Below are positions 39,001-52,467 of a DNA stretch of 64,000 bases, in pieces (position 1 is the stretch's first letter; every line of letters begins with the position of its first letter). The notes beneath the pieces are model-generated. The model ran no database searches, was not told where the DNA came from, and saw only the letters and a program-made list of their open reading frames with translations. The translations under genes and the position numbers were made by a program. The DNA is from Paragonimus westermani (Eukaryota; Platyhelminthes; Trematoda; Plagiorchiida; Troglotrematidae): contig QNGE01002990.1 in the NCBI GenBank assembly GCA_008508345.1, forward strand, positions 10,097-74,096, written 5' to 3'.

Positions 39001-42000
39001 GAAGAGTAAACCGGGGTTGGAGCCCACGGCCTTATGATTCATGGTCTAATTTGTTATCTGCAAGCTATCCCAAATCAGTGGCCAATCAATATTCGTATAA
39101 TCTACTGTCTTATGCCTCCTTAGGTCTGAGTAGCAGCATTTCGTTAAATAGCTAAACGGGGTGCTTGATCAACAGCCAACAGGTTGAGTGACTAAACCAG
39201 TGATTCTATACCCTCTTACAGGAGTGTTCTACGAATACCTCGTTATCTTGATCACAATATTAGTTCAGCTAACCATGTTGCTCACTACATCGCTGTTTTG
39301 GGCTACATTTTGTGTTACAAAATATCAGCATATGTCGCTTCGATCCTGTATGCTATGCAAGAGTTGCAATATGAGATGCTCCTAAGCAAATCTGTCGCGT
39401 TACAGGTTTGTCGGTAGCACAGCACTCAGACTGAATGTGTTGATACAAGCCAATGTTCAGCAGGCTGTTCACAGCAAACACCAACCCCAGTAACTGGCAA
39501 AGCAAACATTTGAATATTTGACCTGTTTCTTCTCATTCAATGTAGTTTACCTCTTACCGTAGTTGCTAAGCCTACCGACCGGAATTCCGACACCTACGGT
39601 CTTTTCCTCCCTCGGAGTTACTCTTCTCCCAAACGAATCGATTTGAGCTCGCACTGGCAGAAGATGTTTGCCTGTTGCGCCCGGCGGGTTTGTCTTCCCC
39701 GGGCCTTGTGGTTGTGCGCGCGTGTATGTAGTACATCGTGGCACGGATGTGTGAGTGAACCAGGTTTGGCACGCCTTGCCATGCACACCGAATGTGCAAG
39801 GCCTATAATTACGCGTTTGTTGTTGCCCGGTTAGAAATCCACGCCTTCACAGATGACACAATGCGTCGCCGGAGTCCGTTCGGTTCGACAACGTCATGTC
39901 AACGCGCGTACGCCCACTGGCGGGTGTGGTCGCGCGGGCAGTTGGCGACGGGCTCAAGAAAGCGCATGCTTAAACGGACGGACGTTGTTACCGTCAGTAG
40001 CCACCATGTTCACAAAACAAACTTTGCCGTCCTCCGGTACCATCGATTTCTGATTTCAAGGGAGTAGTTTAACCTAAAATTCACTAATCTAAAACTATCT
40101 GTAATTCGTTACACATTCTGTTTTTTATTTTCAAACCCTCATGAACAACATTGGGATAAAATTGCACGTAGCCCCCGGTTGAAACTCGCAGTCACTGAAT
40201 GGACTGCCTCATTGATCCTTAGTGGTCCCCGTTAATTTGCTTACTAGCGTCCAAGGGTGATCTGGATATTGATGTCTGTCTTGTCCACTTCATTCCACCA
40301 ACACTAAATAAACGCTAGTATTACACCCACTTGGATTTCTTTGACCATAGTACCGCCTTCAAACGTTTGGACTAAACGAAGCTACAGAATCCATCCATGC
40401 GTAATCAGTCCACTAAATGGAACTCAATACTTGTATAACGCCAAGGTATCGCACGTGGCAACTAACCATCGGGCATCCACGACTATATCTTGTGTACTTC
40501 CTGATATCAGCCTACATGAATAACACACTATGGCCAGAAAGACAAGCTTTTCAGGTGCACTAACCAGTTTAGTGTATTTTGTCAGCCTTGGTCAAGCTTG
40601 CTGTTAATCGATCTTTGAATAACTCAGTTTGTGGATTTTTCTTCCCAATTGCTACTGACAATGGTTATGAGTAGCTCGCGCAACAGTTCGCAGAGTCAAA
40701 TGATCAGTGTATCTAATTAAATATTCGGAAGTCAACTTATGTTACAACAAACTGGTTTTTTCATATCGGTGACAGTCTCAAGCAAGTCAACAGGCCCATT
40801 CTTGCGTGGCTCATCTGAAGATATTCCCCACTGCTTCTTCATATGGTTTTAGGGTCAAATAATGATTGCCTCATTTCTGTACTGGCTATACGGTTCCGAA
40901 TAGGAACCTCAATATTTTGGGTAGCTCTAAGACATTTCTTCCTTCATGCAAAAAATTATATGCACGCGGTCCATCAGTGGGATCACTGAATCCCATTCGA
41001 AATTATGTGAACAGTTTTAACTCAAAAAGCCAATGAATAACAACCATGCGCTCTTAACGGAACTACCCTTCTATAACAAGACACACGCACAGGTTCCGTA
41101 TGTTTACGTCTTAGCGTACTATCTCCCCTTAATCTAAAGGGTAGCTAGAAACCACTGCACCAAGAACCCTCTTCTACGGTAGTAATTTATAACCCATGTT
41201 TGTGAAAAGCACCCGTTTTTGCTAGCTGATTTTTATATAAACGAATTCGGTAGCATTTTTGTACTAACGTGCGAGACTCAGGTTTTTTAAACTACCGATG
41301 AGTCTATGATGACAGATGACAGTCCACCATTGGTGGGTATATAGGATACTTTCTTGGCTTCACTAGGAACTTCAGTACCTGATCCGTGTGAACTTCTACG
41401 CACAAACCATGGAAAACCTGTAGAACCTTGACAAAGCCTTTGCATCGGGCGAAGAAAATCTTGATTCGAACGATGTATTCCGATCGGAAAAGCGTTTTTA
41501 TAATAATCATCATTGTCATCAGTCTTTCGAAAGAGTTTGAGACAGCTGTTCGAGGTTCTACAAGGCTGCATGTCGTGAAGCAACTTTGCAACCCATAATT
41601 GCTGTTTTCCAACCCTGTTCGGTGCTTTGCCCGTTATCATTGTTCAACAATTTCTCCTGGCTTCCAGCCAGCTGCTATCAAGTAGTCGCCTTTACAGTCT
41701 GCGAACATTTTCTCGATTTCACTGTCCAAGGTGCAGCTGGAACGCCCACTCAGCAATGGACTCTACTGTGCGAGATATCTGCCCCACAGTTTGCAGCTCA
41801 CCTGCGACTTTTACGTCTTAGGACAGTAAGTAAACTGTGTTGGAGAATTTGTAAGTTTAACCTGCACTACCACACATAGTCTTGTCCATTCCGCGAGCAC
41901 ATCCTTTATAACAGTATTCAATCTGATGCCTAGTACTGAACCCAAGCAGTTCGATTGATCAGCTCTGACTTCAAAACAAACGAGATGTTCGCATGTCTTC

Positions 42001-45000
42001 TATCCATGTGAGCCGGCCGAAAAGACCATAGTGGCTAGAGGTTGGGGAAAAATGCATCATAGTAGCCAGAACAGCCTCAGCTATGCTGGAATAATCGGTA
42101 GTTCATCACTCTTGTTCACGACTAAAAGGGGCTGTCAGCACAATACTATCAGCAACACAGACAGGATCATCCCCAGCATCTCACGCATTTGTGCCAGTTG
42201 AGGTGTGAGGTAAACGGGGTGTTATAAAGTGGGCAGGCACTACTGTTTTACACAGGTGGCACTCTAAGATGGTTATCACAGGTGATTTTCCAGACCGTTT
42301 CACTAATCCATTTTATTTCCGTTAACAACGACTTGTAGTTTGTGAACGTGCAGGTCTTTGGCAAAGCTGATTAATTCTGTGAAATGACTGTCCGGTTAGT
42401 AAGCGCTTCGTCATCACGGTGAAAAAAAATGGTCAAGGATGAACTTTTAAAGTTTCCCATCAGATGACGACCAGGAACGCACGCAGAAATCATGCTATAT
42501 ACACACATACCATATGTTGTCATATATATGTACAGTTAACATGGCCACTGTTTGGGTTTCTGATAGTGCTGTGTACAGGGAACTTCAAAGTACACTGCGG
42601 TCTCTTACTACGGAATATGATCAGCTTGACCACCTTTGAATGTCGACAACCTGATGGAGTTCTTACATCTTTCGGACAAGTTGTCCCACCTGCTTCAACT
42701 GAGACAACTGAGGCCTTCGTATGATGGAAAACTTGTGACGTACTAGTATAGAGTCAGCAAGCCAAACGTAGTAATTACTCGCGGGTTTACCATTGTTTGA
42801 CTGTTCTACACTTTGTTGTATACGATTATTTATTAACCGATCAAATTTGGCCCCTATCTCAGGTGCGTTTTGCTAAGTACCATTGTCTTACCTCCAACCG
42901 AACAGCTGGATTAGTGGCATTTATTTTGAGTCCCGCTGATCGGTGACCATTAGGCGTTTCTGTCCGCCCCAACCAGCCAACTCTTCCATAGTACAACTCA
43001 ACTTACAGGTACACAACAGTAGTATGAAGGTTTCGATCCCTACTGGTAGACACCAGATACTTGTCTTTCGTTCTGTAGTAATTGCTTCAATTAACGAGAC
43101 AACGCCACAACTTGACGCATCTAAGCGAACAGGGCAGGGCTGAGGGCAAATGTTTTGAATATACATCAGTACAGACTAAAACTTTCACACTTCAAGACGT
43201 GGTGTCATGCGACAAGTTACTCGTTCAGTATCAGACGAATGGCAATTACTTTGAGCCGTTATTACCGATTTAGGAGAGTGGGCGTACTTTTAGACACAAC
43301 GCGTTTGCAGTACTAGTCTCGGTACCGGTAAGTCGTTCGTAGGTCATGCTTGTCACAACTAGAGTACGTCTGAGTAATTAGTAACATTAAGACTTGCAAA
43401 GGTAGTCACAAAATAGTTATTTTCATACAGTAATCCGTAGTCGTTTGTGATCCTCTCTCAATTGAACGGACTGTGTAAGCAGTCAAATACACTGCCTAGA
43501 GCACCTCCACCTCCACCATCCAACTCGAAAACTAACCCATTTCCAGGTCATCTGTTTTGTAAAGCCACTGTGATAGCACACTGAACCGGGCAAACGGCTT
43601 ATATGGCTGTCTGTACCTACTTAATAATGCTTTGTCAAAACTTCTGTGGCCCCAAACATTACAACTTACTGAGACCAATGATAGACCGGATTAGAACCTA
43701 AATATGATCAGTAAGTTTTTGTGCAAAGCAAGCTTTACCTCAACAGACACTGCTGTTCTTGCAGGTTCATAAGTCGATGCGGACAAACGAAATAAAGAAA
43801 TGTCTATCAATCAGTACAAAACTTTGATTCAGTTATTCCGAACTAAACCAGTACGACCTTGTAATTTTCGAAACTAGCCAAACAGCAAGTGACTATTTTC
43901 GAGTGTTGCACCATTCATCAGATTTGACAATTGACCAGATCAGTCTACTGTTGTAAGACATGAAGTTGCTACCCGTGTACAACACTCGAGGTTTGCTGGC
44001 TTGTAACACACAAGCCACCTGAGGACTACGCACATTTAGTCTGCTCAAAATCAGCCAGGAGAAATCTAACTTGAAAAATATATCTTCACTTTTCAGTTTT
44101 TGCAGAACAATAGACCAGTTCGTTGTTGTATCCAAGCTATCTAGGCAAACGTTCACACATTTTATAACTCTGAATAGAGACGGCCTAGGGTTATGCCTGA
44201 AAACGTGTCAACTAGCGATTTCTAACTGACAATGTTTATTCCATTCCTCAGTTTAACCATTTTTGCTGACCTATGTTCAATATGCGTTTTGCTCTCAGAT
44301 GGACAGACCACAAATCCAATTCACTTCCCCTACCCTATACAAACCTCTACTAATGATGACAATCTAGCAGATGTGGACAACAGCGTATCAACGGTACGCG
44401 GCAAAAAAGTGCGTAAGCCGCGCACCATCTATTCTATTTGGCAACTGCAAGTGCTCAATCGACGTTTTGTGCAATCCCAGTACTTGAATCTGACAGAACG
44501 TGCCAGCCTGGCCGCTCAGCTTGGTCTGACCCAAACTCAGGTGAGCCAGCTCAAATCAGATGATCGATTCGATTACGCTTTGCTTAATTCATTGTCAAAT
44601 CTGACAGTTACGGGTGCATACTGAATCGGTTGACAAGGCTAGATAATAAATGCGTTTGAACGCGTGATTAGCAGGTTGAAAGCAAAATCGAAGGTGACAA
44701 TAGAGAATCCGAAGTGAACTAATGCGAGTTATATCAATAGAAACGTGCAATCTACAGTTTTATACACATAGATTAAAAATGCGTTCTGTGAACATTGTAC
44801 CGGCATTGTTTTGGAGTAGTTTTCATAGTTAACTGAATTATAACAATCTCGGGGAAGTTAGCTGAAGTATGACAAACCAGTTTATGGTAAAACTGAACAA
44901 AAGCGCAACAAATTCAGCCTACTTCAATGCGGTGTGTATATTTCTGGCACATGGGAGGTCACTATGATGAGTAATTGTGCTTTACCAAAATAACGAGCAG

Positions 45001-48000
45001 TAATTAATAGGTCTGCTCTTGTTGGTTTAAATCCAAAAAGAATGTAATCACTGACGGTCGGATTCTTTTAGTCTAATCGATAGGTCTAGTTGTGAATGCC
45101 GAACCATAATAAAGCAGTACGGTTGATATAATCCATTCTCTTTTACAACTATTCCTTATCCCATTTTTCGTGCACTCGTAGCAGCACAGTACACATAGGC
45201 TTAAACGTCTGCAGAAAGAAAACAGATCGGTCTAAAAAAGAGTTACAATATGTTATTGCACAAGTTGACGGAAACCAGTTCAAACCTGCTTACGGAATTT
45301 CATATTCTCTTTTCAGTGTACTCAGTCTCATTCATTTTACGCAAACGATCTTCCATTCAGCCATATTCCGATTATAGACAAAGCAATTTCTGTTTGTTTA
45401 CCACGGGTGATTTCAACCTGCAAACGTACCACTGTGTATTGTAACATGTTCAGATTAACAGTCTACACAGTTTGAGTGATGTTGTTTTTCGGTTTGCAGC
45501 CTTTAGGATTAGTAAGAAAATACAATTCAACAATACACCACTCCCTTGCTGCTCCTGATCTGTATGCCATAAGAAAGCTTATAGAAAAGATAAGCATGTA
45601 CACTGCATAAGCTATAAGTAGAAAGGCTTCTCATAACACACTGAGATTGATGCCAGATTTTCGAGAGTCAACGTTTATAGAAACGGATAATAAAACAATT
45701 TCATCCTTCTATATGTATGGCGGAGCTTAACCTACAGAGTACGACAATTTTCAGATATGAAAAAAATCGGATTTGGTGGATCTGAACAGTGTATACAATC
45801 ATACATATCTATGCTTCCCCTAATTTTGGTCCAATGCGTACCCGACATCAGAGGTCTCAACAGGACATTTGTTAAAATGTGCCCACTAGGCATCAGCATC
45901 GATAGTGTGATTTGGTTTACGCACCGACCGGGTCCAAATTAAATTGACACCACTTTGGGTCAGATCGTTAACCTGGAACACGAAAACAGAAGTGCGTACA
46001 CATTTGGCGGGCTGTTAAAACTATCCCAAAAACTTTGATCGAAATCACACAGTCGTATCCGCATATTCTGACAAAGGACATGCACAAGAAAGGCATAGAA
46101 GACTTCATCAAATATATATGTAACTTGATAATCCACTTAGGACTCAGGTGTCCGTATACCAAGCAGACACAACAAGTTTGTCTTGCTACATCGATTTAAA
46201 GCTTCTCACATGTTGAACAATGAATCTGTGTGGCACACAATTACGTGTGAGTTCAAAATAGTCCTCAGTTTGTAGAAGCAATCTGACGTTCTTATGTAAC
46301 GAGCAGCATGATGATTTACTTTTAGTCGGGCGAAATAGTGCAGTTACTTTGAACCATGATGCGATCAAAACCGGTAATCGTGACAATACTCGGTTCTATC
46401 TGACGAGATTCACTGAAAAAATTCAATGCTTAAAATCAGTACCTGCTTTCCAGTTTGTTATCTCAAATTTCACAAATAGTGGGTGTACACAGTAGACTGT
46501 TAACAATCGTGTAGAACACAAATATCATACGGGAAATGTTAATCATACAGTTCCACATATACGAGTCAAATGAAAAACGATCCCAATATTCTTTGCTTAC
46601 ACACACTTTTTTATATTGAAATACATGTTTCTCATTTCCAAGTGTAATATTAACATCTTAGTGACTAACTTAAGCACACTTATCTGAGATTACTTGTACG
46701 AAAGCACATATGAGAGGTTTCTCTGCTGACATCTGAATATACATCAACTCTATGCTTGAGCTCAAATCAGTACTGAGTGCTCACTTCGCTAGGTTCATAT
46801 CAGAAACAGATCCGTAACACAATCGTATGGATGTTTTAAGATATCCGCACCAAATTTAGTACGAATGAAGTTGAACATTTTGGGTGTCGTGTTTAACATA
46901 TTGATAAACAGACTGAGAATAACACAACGTTACGAGCAAGTTGTAGTACTCTACGTTTCAACCACTTCGGGTGGCCTTCCTCAGGATTTGATTTCGATTA
47001 CAACACTCCAGAGGAAGGCCACCCGAGATGGTTGAAACGTAGAGTACTACAACTTGCTCGTAACGTTGTGTTATTCTCAATCTGTTTATCAATGTATGGA
47101 TTTTTGTTAGCAAGAGTTATGATAACTACATAGCCCATCCCTATTTTTGAGATAGGCATGTAACGATTAACGTGTTTTACTGCATACGAGGTGTTATAGC
47201 AAAATACTTTAACATAGTGGTATAAGAAATGCCCCTAAAATGACTGATCCACAGTTGTAGGGCCGATCATATTTCGGTACGGCTGATCTAAATTAGGGGA
47301 ATATTTTTCTCCTCATTTTTGTCCGTTAATATTTTGTCACAAGATTTTACGTTGCCAAGATGTAGTTTCTCTTATAAACAAGCCGAAGTAGACCTACTCA
47401 AGACTGTCCACAGTATGACAAAGAAACCTAGAGCCGCTTGAATATGATACAGCCTGTGGATATGGAAACCTTGTTAAGTGAATAAGCTGATGGTGGGTCT
47501 TCCCGAGAACGAATGCTGTTGGTCTTCTGTTATTCAAAGACCTACGTCAAAACGAAATTAAGTCTTAGTAAATCTAACGTGAATGCCGATCACGCACGTG
47601 TCCGCTGTTTTGATATGTAGAAACACCAACTTCAGCAAACATCGGGATTTGAACTATAGCTTTCTTGAGATGAGCATGTTGACACCTACTCAGAAGAAAT
47701 CGAAATATCGTAAACTAACATTATATCACAACCGTTTGTGACCAGTGCTCAAGCAGCCCGGTCCTCATTATTCAAAGCGCAGTAATTGTGTTATCACATA
47801 CTGCCGATAGTCCCGAAAAGTACTGGTATCACAAGTGCGTAAGTTACAGTTCGTAAACTTCAAATTCCACGATTATTCACCGATAACTTTTCTACATTCA
47901 CTGAATTGTCCCCCTCAATCTCACAGACAAATCAGATGAAGGCCAAATTGAACGTCAGATTGTGGGCTACACAAACTAATAAACACTGGCTGGGAATACC

Positions 48001-51000
48001 TAGTATCATTATTATTTAAAATCCCTACAAGTCTATAGACTACTATCTTCGATTACATATGATAACCACGCCATATTGCTAGAATCGTAAACAGAAATTC
48101 GTTAATTTGGGTACGTAAGAAATATTTCAGGGATGATTAGGTTTAGATCATTATTGTGAGCTACGGCCCACGTGGTTAACACAAGAAGGCGCAGTTAAAT
48201 TCAAAGTGAAATCATCACAAAATCTTTGTGAACAACAGGTGAAACTGCTTGGAGCTCTTTGGGCATTTCGGTGCGTGATACCAAGTGAGTCATTGGGCTT
48301 TTCTGGCCACAACTTCAACCGCACATCAGTTCCCAGTTGGCTTCGGGCTATTATGACATGGTAACACGCAAGCCTACTTTGACCACACAGCACATTTACT
48401 CGATGTGACGTTCACAATGATGTAGACACAGATGTCTCCGCCGATCTGTGACCATCTGTCGCATCCGAACGTAAGCGTCGTTGTCTCCTGTTTTTCGGTC
48501 AGCGTTTCGGAGCCTTGGTTGGTCACGTGACTCAATGGGCTATCGTGTACCTGGTATAGTAAGAAAACAGAGCAGTTAGAGGGACCTTTGAAAAGCGTGA
48601 GGTAACCGATCGCATCTTTCGACATTAAGATGAAAGTCCGAATTCCAACTACTACAAATGATCGGGTCAAGAAACCCAGTTGCATTTGTATGTAACATAC
48701 TACAGGACATTTGCAGTTGTACTTGTGGGCGTAGAAGACACCTTGTGCCATAAATCCCCGTTTTAATATGTGCAAACTGTGTAATGTATGTTTAACATAT
48801 TATTTTCAGTTCATATGTCTGCGTTGAACTTGGTGTAACTAAAAGTTCTAATCAGATATTAACTCGGGATCATCGGACAACTCAAATTTCATGTTACGCC
48901 TGGGGGCCCTTTAGTTCGAGTCCTTGAAAGTGTCAACTGATGTCACTGCTAATAAATTGTATATAACACAAGATAGCGCTTGGGATGGCGACGCAGATAT
49001 TCGTCTACCTCCTGTGATAAAATTTCATCGAACGATCAAAACATGAAGACTAGTAGGTGCATGTAATTCGTGTACAATTCTCCTTTATGCTCGATTTTAT
49101 TGGCAGGTAAAAAGACGGATAGCTGCATCCATTGCATTGGTGCAACATTTCACATCCGGATTTTACAGGAATTTCTCTCAGCAATCTGTACATCCTAGGA
49201 ACCTCACAGCACTAGCTGCTTGTCGTGTGACCAACCCAGCCACGTGATCGCCATACAAGTATTCGAACCACCATACGAACTTAAAGTTGCAAATGAAAAA
49301 GCCATGGACTGAGATCAGTGCTACAGTGGATGGTTTAGTCGCACGCGATGATGTTTACACGAAGCTACAGTAATTTTTCCACTGTACACAATTGTCAGTC
49401 CGTTGCCCAACTCGCATGGTTACTGCGTCGTGACATCGGTTCCCCTTGCAACGTGGCACGGCAATAGTCAGTTTCGACGATTGTGTGTTCTGCCACCAGT
49501 ACGAATGCTCGCACAATAGAGCCTGAAAATGTTCTGATCCAACCCGCGAATAGTACGTTTTGCGTTCAGGTATTGATCGGTGACCTTGATGTTTAAAGCG
49601 TTGTTCCGGATCACGTTTCATTCTCCAAAGAGTTGCCTGAACGTGTGTCCGTGCTCGCGATCACGCTTGCCTCGGTCCTGTAATGTAATGTTTGACAAAT
49701 ACTAAATCGATAGGCCAGTTTGCTGCACGATTGATTTGTGACCGGTTCTGAGCTCAATCGCTGAAAGGAACCGAATGACATGGGTGCTTACTCGATTGTG
49801 TGTACGTGCTAGTGTGCTATCTCACTCGCACGATTGCGAGCATGTAGGCGCGTGCACCGAATCGAGACACATTGCTCGTGATGTCAAATGCGGGGCTTAT
49901 AAATCAGTGCGTTGGACGACGACTCAGTCATCGCTTTGTGACCAACTTCACACTGACCAAACTGCGAGTCTTTGACATTGGTACACCGGCTGCCGACATT
50001 CGAGATATTGATAAGCGTACGTTAGCACTTACGGCAGCGTACGTATGTGTGCGTGTTTCTGAATTTTCAAACCTACATGAGTGCTCAACGGGGTTGCTAA
50101 GGCACTGTTGTACAGATGCTGGTGTTCTGTTGCCGACCAAGCAAAGCACCACCACCAGAAACGCATTCAAAAGACGAGGCTTGGCGATATCCGATTTCAA
50201 AAAAGCTGTCGGTGACTTGGTTTAGTTTTAAACCAAACGTATTTCCTCCTGACCAATAGTACCCTGTTGAATTTTTTTGGTGTAAACGGAGCAGAAGACG
50301 ATCAGTTGAGGCCGGATGTCATTGTACTACAGTTAAATCTCGGGATCGTAGGCTTGCCTATCGAAGGTTAATTTCAGCTAGTTTTGACACTCTGAGACAC
50401 GTACAATTACCACAGGAACGGTCATCTATTCCTTAATGTTGATAACTGCTCATCTATAACCACCAGCTTCATGGACTTTTCATTAGGAAGTGTTTAAACT
50501 TTGACTCAGTGAAGATTTAATCGTTGTGACTTTGGAAGGATGTACATATGTGACAGCATTCACAGTGACGAGTCCGTTGGTGTGATAAATGCCGCCACAG
50601 GACGCTGTGGGTGGAACGCTGAAAAGCTACAGAAGTTACTTCTGGCGTTAAAAATATTACTGTGGTTCGAAATTCAACCCGTACTAGCCTAAACCCAAAA
50701 ACAAACAATAGCCTTCACAACAAACCTCATTACTAACTCATCAAAATTCCTCTCACTTTAGTCCACGGGAGATGAAGTGTACCATTTATAAATGCAATGT
50801 GTAGAAAATCAGATTCCTGCTCGACATTCGATATTTTCCGACCACCAGATTACGGTTCGAGTTGAATGCTACTACCCACAATTCTAGGGCAACTTTAGAA
50901 CATTCAAATTCACATAACTTGCTAAAATGGCATGATTTTTCTTCCGGTTTCTACGCAATCTATGGATAGTGAATTGTGTCCAGTTATCTTGATAGAGTGC

Positions 51001-52436
51001 AGTACACACTTTTCCTATGAAGAACCTTCGAGAAGAAACAATTCTGCGGGATAAGAAGTGTTTTTCGTTAGGCTCCTTCATTGATAGCAAATATTGGAAC
51101 CATACGGGAACAATGTTTAGAACACAAAAGTGGCGGAGTTCACCTCAAGGAACCACAGTCTTGTCAAATCGACCTGAACGTTGATCTCAAGTCAGATCAC
51201 TGAAGTATATATGTCCGCCAGCAAGGAGTTTCCACACATTGGTATGACCAGCTAAAAGCTTATACATGCCCTGCGACTGAATAGCTTTAGGTATGGTCTG
51301 TTGCAAGCACAGACGCCCAAAGTATATCTGATTATTTGACACATTATATGAGCTCTTGGAGGTAGTAACTTAAGCGACTCATTTGCAATGCAAACTAAAG
51401 GTCTTCTGACCTAAAAACCAAAAGAAACAAATCAGGAGTTCTGGAACTTCCTAATTCACTAACCGACTGAGTGACATTCTGTAAAATCCTCTCGTAATGA
51501 TTTTCTTAAATTACCCTTTATTTAAATTAAGGCAGTGCATGTAATGTTCTCCCGCTGTTTGAAAGTTCCTGCTCCTAGCTAATGACTGGCCGGCTCCCAT
51601 CCGAACCATGACAGCCTGATCATATCTCAGCTGGGGGATAACCGTGCTTATGTAGAGCACACTGCACTGTGTACAGTAACTACAATTCCCTTTCCCTCTA
51701 CCATTTAATCCGAGATATATAAAGATGTTACTACTGTTTATTTCGAATTGCAACCCTTCACAGCCGTATGTTAATTGCTCAATCACTAGAACGAATTACA
51801 TACCAAAGCAAGTGTCTCCGGATTATCGTTTCTTTCCCACATGCTATGTATATTATTATTGTGGCCCCCGTATTAATCCTGTGTTTAAGTCTGTTGTGAA
51901 GGTGCAGATAAAATGGCCTTCAGATCATTTTAATTTTATGAGATTCAAATCCTGGTCATCATAGGGGGCGAAACACATTAACAGCGCAGTCAATTTCACT
52001 TCCTTAGAAAAGGGCTCTTTATTTGGGAGCGTACGATCTATTGAAACGAAATACTTTATATGCACATTGATAAATGATTTTGAAAAGTGTTGATAGACAA
52101 CTTTTTCAAGGTAAACTTATGAAAATGTGTGTTAAACGAATTAACGTGAAATTGACTAAATTGACTGCTAAATCTCAATGTCAGCGAACGGTCTGATTGT
52201 GAACTGTTAGTTAAGTATTTCAATACAAATGCATTAACAGCATGAAAGGTAATGAAATTTACACTTACAATCTTAATGTTCATTTGTAATTTTAAATGCA
52301 ACCTTAATTTAAGAAAACAGCAAGTGTCATCTTCCCCATTGTTGGTAACTTCTACATAATGAGACGGCTAATTCCTGAAAGATTATGCACGGGGAATATG
52401 TGAGGGGGGAAATACAAACACGGAATGAATTTGGTT

Positions 52437-52467
<31 letters not shown>

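Larger units (their letters stand above)
36022..44298 (+). other. dlx intron 1 (8,277 bp)
   Basis: A GTAAGT donor and a CTCTCAG acceptor bound this intron, which splits a codon after its first base. It holds repeat fragments at 36490-36680 and 38850-39060, a CpG-rich block at 39555-40060, and several exon-like + frames between 41.6 and 43.3 kb. Its size and position make it a candidate site for intronic enhancers, but no conserved element can be named without alignments to other flukes. Confidence 0.8.

Noticed and set aside
39547..40067. Several 63-91 codon frames on both strands
   Set aside because: The block is CpG-rich and stop-poor. Overlapping frames on both strands with no recognisable domain point to a composition effect.
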